A stretch of 64,000 bases of DNA from Curtobacterium sp. TC1 (GTDB lineage Bacteria > Actinomycetota > Actinomycetes > Actinomycetales > Microbacteriaceae). Position 1 is the stretch's first letter. The number at the start of each line of letters is the position of its first letter. The stretch is from positions 99,763 through 163,762 of the forward strand of contig NZ_CP081962.1 in the NCBI RefSeq assembly GCF_019844075.1, read 5' to 3'. A model generated the notes under the pieces. That model was given only the letters and a program-made list of their open reading frames with translations. It was not told where the DNA came from and ran no database searches. The position numbers and the translations under genes were made by a program. Positions 25,798 through 34,828 of the stretch are shown one piece after another.

Positions 25798-26654
25798 TCG
25801 ACCGTCTCCTCGAGGACGGTCACCGGGCCAAAGTCTGCTGCCGGCTCCTGGGCGTGAGTAGCCCCGGCTACTACAAGTACCGGAACCGGCCGCTCTCGCC
25901 CACGCAGATGCGACGGCAGTGGCTGACCGGTCTGATCCGGGAAGTGCACGCCGCGTCCCGGCAGACCTACGGTTCCCGGCGCGTGCATGCCGAGCTGACG
26001 CTCGGGATGAGTGTGACGGTGAGCGAGCGGCTCGTCGCGCTGCTGATGTCCCAGGCCGGGATCGTCGGCCTGCCGGGTCCCGGCAGGGTGAAGCGGCTCT
26101 CCGGCGTCGCGACCGCCAACGATCTCGTGCACCGGAAGTTCCACCGACTCGCGCCGAACGAGCTGTGGGTCACCGACATCACCGAGCATCCGACGCGGGA
26201 AGGGAAGGTCTACTGCTGCGCGGTGATGGACACCTTCTCACGGAAGATCGTGGGCTGGTCGATCGACTCCAGCCAGGACACCCACCTCGTCGTCAACGCC
26301 CTCGACATGGCCATCAAAGCACGGCGACCAAGAGCCGGTGGCATCGTGCACGCCGACCACGGCGTCCAGTTCACATCCTGGGCGTTCACCAGCAAGATCC
26401 GCGACGCGGGCCTGATGCCCTCGTTCGGCACCATCGGCGACTGCTACGACAACTCCATGATGGAGTCGTTCTGGTCGAGCATGCAGATCGAGCTGTTGAA
26501 CCGGAAGAAATGGCGCACCCGCACCGAGCTCGCGAACGCGATGTTCGAATACATCGAAATCTTCTACAACCGGCAACGCCGGCACTCGAAACTCGGATAC
26601 ACCACACCCATCGAGCACGAACTACGCTTCACCACGACACCCATCCCCGCCTGA
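25794..26654 (+). CDS. IS3-family OrfB, DDE integrase-type protein
   Basis: A 286-residue protein with the HTH_21 region (YGSRRVHAELTLG) and an rve-type catalytic core. The first Asp is in ELWVTDITEHPTREGKVYCC, the second in GGIVHADHGVQFTSW, and the Glu in NSMMESFWSSMQIELLN. These are the DD(35)E residues. The C-terminus HSKLGYTTPIEHE is typical of the family. It catalyses strand transfer of the element. Confidence 0.93.
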   Translation: MIDRLLEDGHRAKVCCRLLGVSSPGYYKYRNRPLSPTQMRRQWLTGLIREVHAASRQTYGSRRVHAELTLGMSVTVSERLVALLMSQAGIVGLPGPGRVKRLSGVATANDLVHRKFHRLAPNELWVTDITEHPTREGKVYCCAVMDTFSRKIVGWSIDSSQDTHLVVNALDMAIKARRPRAGGIVHADHGVQFTSWAFTSKIRDAGLMPSFGTIGDCYDNSMMESFWSSMQIELLNRKKWRTRTELANAMFEYIEIFYNRQRRHSKLGYTTPIEHELRFTTTPIPA

Positions 26655-26861
26655 ACTTCAGAGCGAAACGGGTAACCAGACCGTAGGGCACGTCAAGACG
26701 TCAACCGCACCCGGGGCAGACCCCTCGTTCATGAGTTCATCCACTGGGCGCATGTCGGCAGTATCTGCCTCGTACAGCGTTGTCGATCAGGGGTTGCGAG
26801 CGTAGGGTGCCGCGTATCGGGAGATGAACATGTCTCCACTATGTGTTCGGGGGATGTGGAT

Positions 26862-27485
26862 ATGTCTGAAGCTGTGGTGCCGCGTTCAGGGCGGCGGAAC
26901 AAGAAGAAGACGATTCTTGCGGTGTTGGCTGGTGGCCTGGTGCTGGGGGTGGGAGCGGTCGTCACGCTCGCCGCTTGGCAGGACGATGAGTTCGCGCACG
27001 GCACGTTCACCTCGAGCGGTGATTTCCAGCTGCTCGGTCAGGTGGACGCCGCGGAGGGGTTCACTGACCACGCCACGAGCCCTGGCGGTGAGCTCTCGTT
27101 CGACTTGAACGCGTCATCTCTCGCGCCGAACATGGTGTCGTACTCGCCCTATGGGGTCGAGTTGGCAGCGGGCACTACCGTGCCGGCAACGGTGACGGTG
27201 ACAGCGGGGGCAACAACCGGGACGGTTGATGACCTGACGTACGGCATCTACGCGGTTGACGCGTTCACGTGTGATGCGGCAGCCGTCACAGGCGGCACAG
27301 CAGTGGTCCCCGAGGGCACCGCGATCACGACGGTCCCTGCCGATACAGCATTCGATCTGGGCGCGGCAACCGCGGACGCTCCGGGCGCCCCGCAGTACTT
27401 GTGCCTGGTGGTGACGACCGGAGATGACTTGGCAACGGGGCAGTCCGGGACAGCGACCTGGCAGTTCCAGGCGGCATCACAATAG
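26862..27485 (+). CDS. SipW-type exported protein 1
   Basis: A 207-residue protein. After a basic start, the hydrophobic run TILAVLAGGLVLGVGAVVTL ends at AAWQDDEFAHGTFTS. The A-x-W-x-D-x-E motif is the SipW-dependent (TasA/camelysin-type) signal peptide. The mature part is Thr/Ala-rich beta structure with one Cys pair (FTCDAA and YLCLVV). Relatives form surface fibres or matrix. It is the first of three related exported proteins here. Confidence 0.75.
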   Translation: MSEAVVPRSGRRNKKKTILAVLAGGLVLGVGAVVTLAAWQDDEFAHGTFTSSGDFQLLGQVDAAEGFTDHATSPGGELSFDLNASSLAPNMVSYSPYGVELAAGTTVPATVTVTAGATTGTVDDLTYGIYAVDAFTCDAAAVTGGTAVVPEGTAITTVPADTAFDLGAATADAPGAPQYLCLVVTTGDDLATGQSGTATWQFQAASQ

Positions 27486-27498
27486 GTCGGCACCGACC

Positions 27499-28140
27499 AT
27501 GCCCAGCTCCACCAAGAGACGGCGACGCCCGGCCGTGCTGGTCCGCGGTTTTCTGGCGTTAGGCCTCGTACTCGGTGTCGCGGCAGCAGCAACCGACGCG
27601 CAGTGGACCGACCAGGAATACGGCACCGGCACGTTCACGGCCGGCACGTTCGGGCTGCAATCCTCGGCAGATGGGGCGACGTTCACGGACCATCCGGCCG
27701 GGTCGCCAGCGTCATTGACGTTCAACGCGACGGCCATGTATCCGGGCCTGACGCTCGCCGCGCCCTTTGCCGTCCGTACGGCTCCTGGCTCTCTCGGTGG
27801 AGCTGTGTCACTTGCGTCCCCGACAACGTCCGGGGATACCACGTTCCTGGCAACCCTCAACTACAAGATCTACGCCGACACCGCCAGCGGATGCACACCA
27901 ACCTCCACCCCGAGCAGCTCCGGGACGTGGGTCGCTGGGAACGCAACCACGTATCTATCCGGCCTCACCGCGGCGACTCCCGCGAACACGCGAACACTGC
28001 CTGCAGCATCCGGGACAACACCGGGGAATCCAGTGTTCTACTGCCTCATCGTCCAACTGCCCCTGACAGCACCGAACTCGGTGCAGGGGGCAACCGCCAC
28101 CGCCAACTGGATCGTCACCGGAACACCCCCAACCACATGA
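27499..28140 (+). CDS. SipW-type exported protein 2
   Basis: A 213-residue protein. The signal is LVRGFLALGLVLGVAAAATD with the site motif AQWTDQEYGTGTFTAG, almost the same as in protein 1. The mature domain has a matching architecture (NYKIYADTASGC and VFYCLIVQL give the Cys pair). It likely arose by duplication of its neighbour. The stop overlaps the signal-peptidase start (ATGA). Confidence 0.75.
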   Translation: MPSSTKRRRRPAVLVRGFLALGLVLGVAAAATDAQWTDQEYGTGTFTAGTFGLQSSADGATFTDHPAGSPASLTFNATAMYPGLTLAAPFAVRTAPGSLGGAVSLASPTTSGDTTFLATLNYKIYADTASGCTPTSTPSSSGTWVAGNATTYLSGLTAATPANTRTLPAASGTTPGNPVFYCLIVQLPLTAPNSVQGATATANWIVTGTPPTT

Positions 28141-28520
28141 CCAGCACAGACCCCACTCCCCCGCGCATCCGCCGCGGTCCACTGAATGTGGTGCGCGGCG
28201 TGCTGCTGAACGTTGCCGCGGCCGGCGGCGCAATCTGCATCGTCATGGTCATCCTGGCATTCGGCTTCCACATCACGTTGATCATGTTCCGCACCGGTTC
28301 AATGTCGCCCGCGATCCCGACCGGATCCCTCGCCGTTGTCAAGCAGATCCCCGCCGCGCAGGCCCAGGTGGGGCAAGTCGTCACCGTCGACCGTCCCGGG
28401 CAGCTCCCGATCACACACCGTGTCGTGACAACAAACCCACGCAACGACGGTTCCGCAACGCTTCGGCTGGCTCCCGGGCAACGTTCCGCCTCACCCCCGG
28501 CGTCCCCGCGCACTGGGTAA
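28137..28520 (+). CDS. Short signal peptidase I, ER/SipW type
   Basis: A 127-residue protein with a membrane segment (AAAGGAICIVMVILAFGFHI) and the catalytic boxes MFRTGSMSPAIPTGSLAVVK (nucleophile Ser) and LPITHRVVTTNP (His, as in ER-type enzymes). The usual later G-D-x-N box and C-terminal membrane helix are missing: after HRVV the frame runs into a Ser/Pro-rich tail and stops. It should cleave the neighbouring SipW-type signals, but it may be inactive because of the truncation. Confidence 0.65.
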   Translation: MTSTDPTPPRIRRGPLNVVRGVLLNVAAAGGAICIVMVILAFGFHITLIMFRTGSMSPAIPTGSLAVVKQIPAAQAQVGQVVTVDRPGQLPITHRVVTTNPRNDGSATLRLAPGQRSASPPASPRTG

Positions 28521-29035
28521 TCGGGATCACCACCCAACCGATCAGCACGACGACGCTTCTCAGCCGTGTCACCGCCACCGGGGCACTCGCCGACGCATCA
28601 CCGACCGCACTGGTGATCTCCCTCGCCAGCTGCACTGCACCCTGGCAAGGCGCCTCCTGCCGAGCCACGGAACACCAGATCCTCACCACCACCCCGCTCC
28701 CCGTCCTCGCCGACGCCACCGATTCCGGTTCCGTCGTCGACACCAGCACCATTCCAGCCCGCACCTACCTCCTTGCGTCGGTGCTCCAACCAAGCCGGTC
28801 GCCGGTCACCACCAGTCAGAGCGCGGAAATCACCATCACGATCTCCGCAACCGGCGATGACCCGCCGGCCACAGAACACCCGGCCAACACCGCCCTAGCC
28901 CCACCTCCGGACAGCCAACTCGCCTACACCGGCACCCGAATCGGACTCGCAACCCTCCTCGCCGCTGCGAGTGTCACGCTCGGTGTTTCCCTCGCTGCTT
29001 CCGCACGCCGCGCACACCGCCGAGAACAGCCATGA
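28481..29035 (+). pseudogene. C-terminal part of a surface protein without its start
   Basis: In a different frame from the peptidase, the sequence reads ATFRLTPGVPAHWVIGITTQ, SRVTATGALADASPTALVIS, then a tail with a membrane helix (YTGTRIGLATLLAAASVTLG) and a basic end. This is the end of a wall-anchored protein of the kind found in SipW operons, but its signal peptide is missing. A deletion that joined the peptidase to this gene would explain both truncations; a GTG at 28613 might still be used. Its stop overlaps the next start (ATGA). Confidence 0.5.
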
Positions 29036-29538
29036 ACCGAACTGCCCGAGCAGTCAGCGTCACCCTCGCACTCGCGGGCCTGCCCCTATCCGCCGTCCTC
29101 GCCCCACAACCCAGCGTCGCCCAGTGGTCCGACAACGAGACCGCTTCCTCCCCGCTCACGGCCGCGGCTTTGCCTGCCCCAACCTTCGACAGTTGCAGCA
29201 ACACCGCCGGGAACATCACCATCACCTGGCACTACACCACCACCAGCATCCCGAACCTGACCGCGACAAACATGCAATGGAGCGCTTCCAACGGGGTGCT
29301 GCAACAACTGACGAACATCATCACCCCTAGCAACACCAGCACCACCGGGCCAAACACCGCCGACCGCTACCAGACCACGATCACCGCTGGCGCCCTCAGC
29401 AACGTCGTATCCCTGAGCTCCTTCGTCATCCAGTCCCAAACCGCTCTCGGCAACTGGACCGCTCTCAGCACCAACAGCGCCCAAGGCGTCAGCACCGGCC
29501 TGATCGGTCTCGGCACCTACACCTGCACCCTCACCTAA
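29032..29538 (+). CDS. SipW-type exported protein 3
   Basis: A 168-residue protein. The signal is AVSVTLALAGLPLSAVLAPQ with the cleavage motif VAQWSDNETASSPLTA. The mature part is Asn/Thr/Ser-rich with two Cys (DSCSNTAG and TYTCTLT). It is the third exported protein of the cluster and is translationally coupled to the upstream frame. Confidence 0.7.
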   Translation: MNRTARAVSVTLALAGLPLSAVLAPQPSVAQWSDNETASSPLTAAALPAPTFDSCSNTAGNITITWHYTTTSIPNLTATNMQWSASNGVLQQLTNIITPSNTSTTGPNTADRYQTTITAGALSNVVSLSSFVIQSQTALGNWTALSTNSAQGVSTGLIGLGTYTCTLT

Positions 29539-29598
29539 CATCCCGCCACTGCTAGCTCCGCGGGCATGCTGCCTCTGAGCTGGGTACGGTGGCAGGTC

Positions 29599-29748
29599 AT
29601 GACACGGATGTGGACACGCAGACCGCACCGACTCACGCTCCCCGCTGCAGCCGTCGGGCTACTACTCGGCATCGGACTGCTGCTGAGCCCCTGGGATGGC
29701 CTGGTCACCGTCGCCGCGTACGAATTCCGATGCGACATCGTCCAATGA
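29599..29748 (+). pseudogene. Truncated copy of the 66-residue membrane protein
   Basis: MTRMWTRRPHRLTLPAAAVG with SPWDGLVTVAA matches 22217-22417 closely at the DNA level for about 110 bases, then stops matching at GCGTACGAATTC. The second membrane helix is gone. Confidence 0.7.
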
Positions 29749-29767
29749 CTCCCGGTATGACGGGTGT

Positions 29768-29923
29768 ATGAGCCATTACGAGATGGATGACACGGCGGAC
29801 CCGGTCCGAATCATGACGATCCGCCGGCTGCGGAAACTGCGATGCCAGGGACAATCCGCTGCCGATGCGGTGGGTGAGCCGCTCCTGGATGACCTGTTCG
29901 AGAACGCCACCCGGGAACGCTGA
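29768..29923 (+). CDS. 51-residue protein, MSxYE family copy 2
   Basis: MSHYEMDDTADPVRIMTIRR with LRKLRCQGQSAADAVGEPLL and DDLFENATRER. The first 20 residues parallel the protein at 16596. It follows a truncated membrane-protein copy. Function unknown. Confidence 0.55.
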   Translation: MSHYEMDDTADPVRIMTIRRLRKLRCQGQSAADAVGEPLLDDLFENATRER

Positions 29924-30124
29924 TCGCCACCGGCGAATAGCAACGAGCACACGGCGGTGGATCCGCTACCAGCAGTGGTGCGGTGCTAACGGCGCACCGC
30001 TCACGGGGTCTCTTGGGGCCTGGCTCCCCGGTACGACGAACTCGTAATCGTCTGCCCGTCAGGCGCTTACCGTTCCGAAGGTGTACCGCGCCGACTCGCC
30101 GTCATGTTGACCGAGCAACCCAGT

Positions 30125-30769
30125 TCAGTTTGTGCTGGGCCGCGGGATTTGCGTCACCTCGTCGAGCATCGCGTCCGAGCTGGGAAGTCCGAGTCCGGCG
30201 ACCGTGTCTCCCCAAGCTGTCATGAGTCGGCGAGTCGTTGGGACCTCTTTGATGCCGTGGACCCCAGCAGACCATACGCCAAGGGTGGATATGAGGATCC
30301 GGTCCATCACTTCGTCGGCACTCACCACGATGCCAGGAAGATCATCGAGGGTCAGTTGGATCTGCGCGGTTCCGTAGGTACGCCAGGAGAACACCGATCG
30401 GGGAAGCGTGAGGTTCACCGCTTCAGCATCAGTCAGCAACCGGACCGTCGCAGCAGCGAACGGATTGGCTTCGGCATCGAGGACGATGGTCAGCATGACG
30501 CTGAAGAGGCGCACGAGCCCAGCCGGAACCTGTTCGGCGTGCTGTAACAGCAGCCGCCACTCGTCGTACTGCTGCTCAGTCACCGCGAGGGCGATGTCCT
30601 GCTTCGATGCGAACTGATGGTGTCCCACTGCCGACTTCGGCCGTCCCATCGCCGCAGCGATACTCGCGATACTCGTCCCGCCGTAGCCTCTCGTTGCGAA
30701 CTCTGTCGCGGCGGCAGCGAGGATCGCCTTGCGAGTCTCCGCCTTGTGTTCCTGACGCCGGTTCACCAC
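30125..30769 (-). CDS. TetR-family regulator (ScbR-like)
   Basis: A 214-residue protein. The helix-turn-helix is RKAILAAAATEFATRGYGGT, IASIAAAMGRPKSAVGHHQF with ASKQDIALAV; the H-H-Q/Y-F-x-S-K turn resembles gamma-butyrolactone receptors. The C-terminal domain would bind a small ligand. The start is one of two tandem GTG codons. No obvious target operon is adjacent, so it may act elsewhere. Confidence 0.85.
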   Translation of the reverse strand: MVNRRQEHKAETRKAILAAAATEFATRGYGGTSIASIAAAMGRPKSAVGHHQFASKQDIALAVTEQQYDEWRLLLQHAEQVPAGLVRLFSVMLTIVLDAEANPFAAATVRLLTDAEAVNLTLPRSVFSWRTYGTAQIQLTLDDLPGIVVSADEVMDRILISTLGVWSAGVHGIKEVPTTRRLMTAWGDTVAGLGLPSSDAMLDEVTQIPRPSTN

Positions 30770-30893
30770 GACATCAAACTATGGGAGCGTGCCTCTCCCC
30801 ATCTGGGAGTCCAACATGTGTCGCCGACCGAGGAGCGCACCACGGATGCCGTGAGCGAGTTCGAGCCTTCAGCGGGGACCGGTGAACAACAAC

Positions 30894-31343
30894 CTATCCA
30901 GCGTTCGTTTGTCGGAACACCCAAGCGACGTGGTTGGTGAGCTGGACGAAGACGTCGATGTGCTCAGCTGGAGCGGACTGTTGCAACGCGTCGCGGTAGG
31001 CCGCTCGAAGGGAATCAACCAAGGCGAAGCCATTCGCGGTGAGTGCGATCCGCACGCTCCGGCGGTCCTCGGGGTTCCCGAGTCGCTCGAGGAGCCCTCG
31101 TTGGGCGAGCCGGTCGAGGAGCGCGGTGACTGCCCCACTCCCTCTCGCGAGGAATGTGGCGAGCGCCTTCGGCGTGCGGACTTCGTCGATCGCACCGAGG
31201 AACTTCAGCGCTCGGAGATCGACCGGGTTGAGGTCGTGCGCCGCCGCGAAGTGCTGCATGAGGTGTGCATGCCCGACCTGCATGTTGTAGAACGCCGTGA
31301 CCGTAGCGTCGGTGACGCGGCCGTGCTCATCGGCCCCCGTCAT
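30894..31343 (-). CDS. MarR-family regulator of the WxL operon
   Basis: A 149-residue winged-helix protein: FAAAHDLNPVDLRALKFLGA, TPKALATFLARGSGAVTALL with DRLAQRGLLERLGNPEDRRS (wing R-x-x-x-x-x-D-R-R). Its ATG overlaps the stop of the DUF916-like gene, so it is made from the same transcript and may autoregulate it. Confidence 0.85.
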   Translation of the reverse strand: MTGADEHGRVTDATVTAFYNMQVGHAHLMQHFAAAHDLNPVDLRALKFLGAIDEVRTPKALATFLARGSGAVTALLDRLAQRGLLERLGNPEDRRSVRIALTANGFALVDSLRAAYRDALQQSAPAEHIDVFVQLTNHVAWVFRQTNAG

Positions 31344-32347
31344 GGGTGTCGTCTGGTGTGTCGGCGGCGGAGGATGACGACAACACCACCGGTGACGGCG
31401 AGGAGAACCACACCCGAGATGAGGGCGATGAGCACTGGTGAGCTCGCGTCCTGGTTCCGAGTGGTCTCGGCGGGGAAGGTGATCCGGGTGGTGTTGCTGC
31501 GGGTGAGGTTGCCGCTGCGGAGGGTGATGGTTGCCGTCCAGGGGCCACGGGTGATCGCCGATGCGGTTGGGATGCGGATCCGGCTGCTCTGTGCTGGGGC
31601 GAGAGTTGTGGCGGCGTTGGTCATGAAGGGGCCGGCGCTCGTGTGTCCCGGGCCGTCGGTCAGCGTGGCCTGTCCGGTGATGTCCACGGCCGTGTTGCCG
31701 GTGTTCTTCACCACCGCGGTCAGGGTTGGTTTGCCATCGTCCGTTCTGGTCGCGGACAGCTTGCTGATCGTGAAGTCCGGGGGGCTGTTCCTCGTTGCGA
31801 CGTTGATGTAGGCGCGGATGCCGACACGGTTGACGACCGCGATGCGTCCGTGAGAACTCGCGTTTGTGGATCGCATCTGTGCCCATATTGCGGCGTAGCG
31901 CTCTCCGGCGGTGGCCGTCGTGGGGATCTTGGTGGTCGTGGTGATCGTCGCGTGGTCGCCGTTGGGGATGGTGACCACGGCGGTGCTGGGGACGATCCAG
32001 CGGGCGAGCTCGTTCTGTGTGGCGCCGTTGGCAGTGAACCGGCCGTGGCGGATGGATGCGGCCGTCGCGGCGATCTGTACCCGCTGCGTCTTCCCGGTGG
32101 TGTTGGTGATCTGCAGGCGCCGAGTGATTGTTGTCCCGGGCTCGGCGGTTTGCACGATGTACTCCCGTGCTCGCGGGTCGCTTGCTTGCTCGGCGGGAAA
32201 GTCCAGGAGCCGGATTCCAAGTCCCGCTGCTGGTGTGGGGGTGGTGGCCTGCTGGGCGGCGAAGGCCGGCGCTGCGGCGAGGAGGCCGGTGATGGTCAGG
32301 ATCGTCATGGCGGAGGCTTTCACCGCCCAGCGGGCACCGGTGCGCAC
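31340..32347 (-). CDS. DUF916-like membrane-anchored surface protein
   Basis: A 335-residue protein with a Sec signal (AMTILTITGLLAAAPAFAAQ), an Ig-like region (GIRLLDFPAEQASDPRAREY, VQTAEPGTTITRRLQITNTT), a second Ig-like domain (LTAVVKNTGNTAVDITGQAT), and a C-terminal membrane helix (PVLIALISGVVLLAVTGGVV) with a basic tail. This is the architecture of DUF916/DUF3324 proteins that partner WxL proteins and bind the cell wall. The GTG start overlaps the WxL stop by one base (TAGTG). Confidence 0.7.
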   Translation of the reverse strand: MRTGARWAVKASAMTILTITGLLAAAPAFAAQQATTPTPAAGLGIRLLDFPAEQASDPRAREYIVQTAEPGTTITRRLQITNTTGKTQRVQIAATAASIRHGRFTANGATQNELARWIVPSTAVVTIPNGDHATITTTTKIPTTATAGERYAAIWAQMRSTNASSHGRIAVVNRVGIRAYINVATRNSPPDFTISKLSATRTDDGKPTLTAVVKNTGNTAVDITGQATLTDGPGHTSAGPFMTNAATTLAPAQSSRIRIPTASAITRGPWTATITLRSGNLTRSNTTRITFPAETTRNQDASSPVLIALISGVVLLAVTGGVVVILRRRHTRRHP

Positions 32348-32877
32348 TAGAGCACGGAGTGGGTGATGGTGGTGGCGTAGTCGCCCGCGGCGAGAGCGTC
32401 GCCCGGAACGGTGAGGCTGATTGTCTCGTCCCATGTTGCCGTGTTGTTGCCGGAGACCCCGCTCGCGGTCTGTACGGCTGCGTTGGCTGCACCGCCGACC
32501 GTGGTGGATGCGGTGACTGTGGCGGTGCCGGTGACCGCGGCGTCCGCTGCGGTCACGGCGATGTTGCTCGCGCTGATCGTCGTGCCGAGAGCTGCCGATG
32601 TCACGTCGGTTGCGGTTGCGGATGCGACCCAGCCAGCTGTTCCTGCGCGGGCGTCGGTGACCTGAATCCCGGACAGCGTCGCGGTACCGGCGGAGCCGGG
32701 AGTGATCGCTCCGAGATCAAGCGCGGTGGGGGCGCTGATCGAGAGATCGCCAGCGGCGACCTCTGCGGTCACCGTGGTGTCTTGCGTGGTTGCGGCGGTT
32801 GCGGGTTGCGCGGCGATGCCGACGCCGACGATGACGGCAGCTGCTGCAGCTGTCGCGGCGATGATGCGCTTGTTCAC
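32347..32877 (-). CDS. WxL-like exported protein
   Basis: A 176-residue protein: signal peptide RIIAATAAAAAVIVGVGIAA cut after ATA, then an Ala/Thr-rich beta domain ending ATWDETISLTVPGDALAAGD with YATTITHSVL. The final part corresponds to the second WxL-type motif and closing strands of WxL surface domains, which attach non-covalently to peptidoglycan. It is the first gene of a WxL, DUF916-like, MarR operon. Confidence 0.65.
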   Translation of the reverse strand: MNKRIIAATAAAAAVIVGVGIAAQPATAATTQDTTVTAEVAAGDLSISAPTALDLGAITPGSAGTATLSGIQVTDARAGTAGWVASATATDVTSAALGTTISASNIAVTAADAAVTGTATVTASTTVGGAANAAVQTASGVSGNNTATWDETISLTVPGDALAAGDYATTITHSVL

Positions 32878-33339
32878 GGTGTAGGTCTCTTTCTAGGAAG
32901 CGGTCCGGGTCGGGCCCGGCCTGGATTGGTGTTGTGATCTGCGGCCACGGAGCAGTCGCAGGGCACCCGGATCGGTTCGCCCGTCCGCAGAGAGCGGAAC
33001 GTTTCCACGTGTGGCGAACGGTGTGCACGGAGTGCGGTGTTCAACGGAACCTCCCGACGTGAGAGCGGGGCGATGATCGATGGTTGACGAGCCGCAGAGC
33101 GAGAATGCGGGACGGCTTCTACATGAGGAACTCGTGCCGCCGCCGAAACCCGAATACGCCGGCGACACGAGGGAAGCGTCCATGGCCTGATGTGCCACAG
33201 TTGCAAGACGATCGTATGACGAACAGGCGCGGCGAACTAGACCCACAAACAGGGCACCAACGCTCCGGCAACGGTGCAGCCCACGCGTTCTCCGGTCCGA
33301 GAGCGCAGAACCCGCGACGGAGGTGTCCCAAACCAGGCT
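32878..33339. other. Upstream region of the WxL operon
   Basis: About 460 bases between the WxL gene and the stop of the second dehydrogenase. It should hold the WxL promoter. I saw no supported gene or clear repeat. Confidence 0.4.
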
Positions 33340-34248
33340 CTACCTGCGCAGCTGCCGGCCCGACTGTTCCTCGATGAGCCGGGCACCGAGGAGTTCCCCA
33401 AGCGCAGGGCCGAATCGGTCACTTGCGTCGCGGTGGAGTGCCGCTGACGCGTCGAGCACAGGCATGGCGACGCCGGCCACAGTGCCGATGGCCGCGACGG
33501 TGTCGAGCTCCTCGGCAACCCGGTCGATAGCGAACGTCTTGAGGTAGTTCCCATCCAACAGTCGGTCGAGGTCACGGTCCAGAAATCGGCTTCCACCGGC
33601 GCTCCCGCGAAGGAGGCGATGCAGGTGCTCGGTCGGCAATCCATGCGCACTGCCAACGAGCATCGCTTCGGAACCCGCGAGAGTGTGAGCGAACCACAAG
33701 GCATTAGCGAGGAGCTTCACGATCTGACCATCCTCCGCGCGGCGGCCGCACCACCGGATCCCATCATCGGCCGCCAAGAGACCGAGCACGGGTGTGGCTC
33801 GTTCAATGGCGGCATCGGTCCCGCTCACGAAGAACACCAGCTCACCCGCGATCGCTTCCGGGACCGACCCACCCATCGGTGCGGTCACGACGTCGATGCC
33901 GTAGCGATGCGCGTCAGCACCGAGAACACGCGTTGTGCGCGGATCCCCCGACGTGAGATCAATCCACAGGGCACCGGACGGGAGCACCGGCAACGCTGAC
34001 CGCATCACGCTGGCGAGCTCCTCAACTCCGGGAAGCACCGTCACGAGGACATCGCAAGCACCAGCGAGCTCTTCAAGCGAAGACACTCGTGCATCATCAA
34101 ACCCTGCTTCGCGAATCCGTTCTCCGTGAACGTCGTAGACCGAAACCGGATGCGCGTCCCGAAGCGCCTGCGCAATCGGAGCACCCATCCGGCCAAGGCC
34201 CACCGCCCCGACCTTCATCCGCTGCTGCGTGGAGATATCCTGATCCAT
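33340..34248 (-). CDS. Beta-hydroxyacid dehydrogenase-like enzyme, paralogue 2
   Basis: A 302-residue paralogue of the protein at 18264. The Rossmann loop is GAVGLGRMGAPIAQALRDAH, the substrate motif is DLTSGDPRTTR, and the catalytic Lys is in EDGQIVKLLANALWFAHTLA. Long blocks such as GLPTEHLHRLLRGSAG are identical in both. An AGGGTGAG ribosome-binding site supports the ATG at 34248. The pair may act on related substrates or reflect an old duplication. Confidence 0.85.
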   Translation of the reverse strand: MDQDISTQQRMKVGAVGLGRMGAPIAQALRDAHPVSVYDVHGERIREAGFDDARVSSLEELAGACDVLVTVLPGVEELASVMRSALPVLPSGALWIDLTSGDPRTTRVLGADAHRYGIDVVTAPMGGSVPEAIAGELVFFVSGTDAAIERATPVLGLLAADDGIRWCGRRAEDGQIVKLLANALWFAHTLAGSEAMLVGSAHGLPTEHLHRLLRGSAGGSRFLDRDLDRLLDGNYLKTFAIDRVAEELDTVAAIGTVAGVAMPVLDASAALHRDASDRFGPALGELLGARLIEEQSGRQLRR

Positions 34249-34565
34249 TGACTCACCCTGACACTGCACACCATCAGCATCGACGCCATCCGGCCCGGAC
34301 CCTCCTCCTATTTACCAGCCGAGGCCGACGCGGCTGAGCCAGCAGGATGGGGACGCCAACCCATGACGCCCCTCATGGCATCCAAAACATCGCGGATCAG
34401 CGTCACAGCGCCAGCTCATGCAGGACTTCGCTCGATGCTCGCGATTGTTCACCGCGGGAAAAGTACACTCTGCGGATAGTTTCTTGCGCGAACCATCGGG
34501 AGTATGGGACGGTCGACGCATCCCCGGGGAACCGGGCCACCACACCAGATGGAAGGGAGCGGGCG

Positions 34566-34724
34566 ATGCCACTCACCCCTAACCCGAGCACCACGAGGCT
34601 GTTCAGCCAGTTCACCGAAGTCCGCGAAGCAGCACACGCACGTGCCCTCATGATCGCAGGGACTGTCACCGGCACTGCCGCCCTGGCAGCAACCGGTGCT
34701 GCGGCCATCGCGTTCACACGGTGA
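34566..34724 (+). CDS. 52-residue single-pass membrane protein
   Basis: MPLTPNPSTTRLFSQFTEVR, then a helix ALMIAGTVTGTAALAATGAA. GGAAGGGAG precedes the ATG. It is the first of three small genes linked by overlaps (GTGA, then TGATG). Function unknown. Confidence 0.55.
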   Translation: MPLTPNPSTTRLFSQFTEVREAAHARALMIAGTVTGTAALAATGAAAIAFTR

Positions 34725-34828
34725 CTCCCAGCTCTCACGACGACCCGTTCGATGCGATCGAAACAGCATTGCCGGCGACGGAGCCGATCGATATGCGTCC
34801 GATCCTGGAACAGACAGGCCAGCACTGA
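34721..34828 (+). CDS. 35-residue acidic protein
   Basis: GTG-started frame: TPSSHDDPFDAIETALPATE and PIDMRPILEQTGQH. It overlaps the stop of the upstream gene by four bases and the start of the next by one base, which is hard to explain unless it is translated. Confidence 0.5.
   Translation: MTPSSHDDPFDAIETALPATEPIDMRPILEQTGQH

Larger units (their letters stand above)
25433..26695 (+). mobile_element. IS3-family insertion sequence, complete
   Basis: A 1263-bp element with terminal inverted repeats that start TGACGTGCCC at the left and match the right end at 25 of 27 positions. It holds an orfA/orfB pair in a -1 arrangement. I saw no exact target duplication next to the ends, so it may have been rearranged or the duplication has decayed. 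Both genes are intact. Confidence 0.9.

Noticed and set aside
25433..26695. Target-site duplication of the IS3 element
   Set aside because: The bases flanking the two inverted repeats (CTC and AGA) do not match, so no duplication is claimed.
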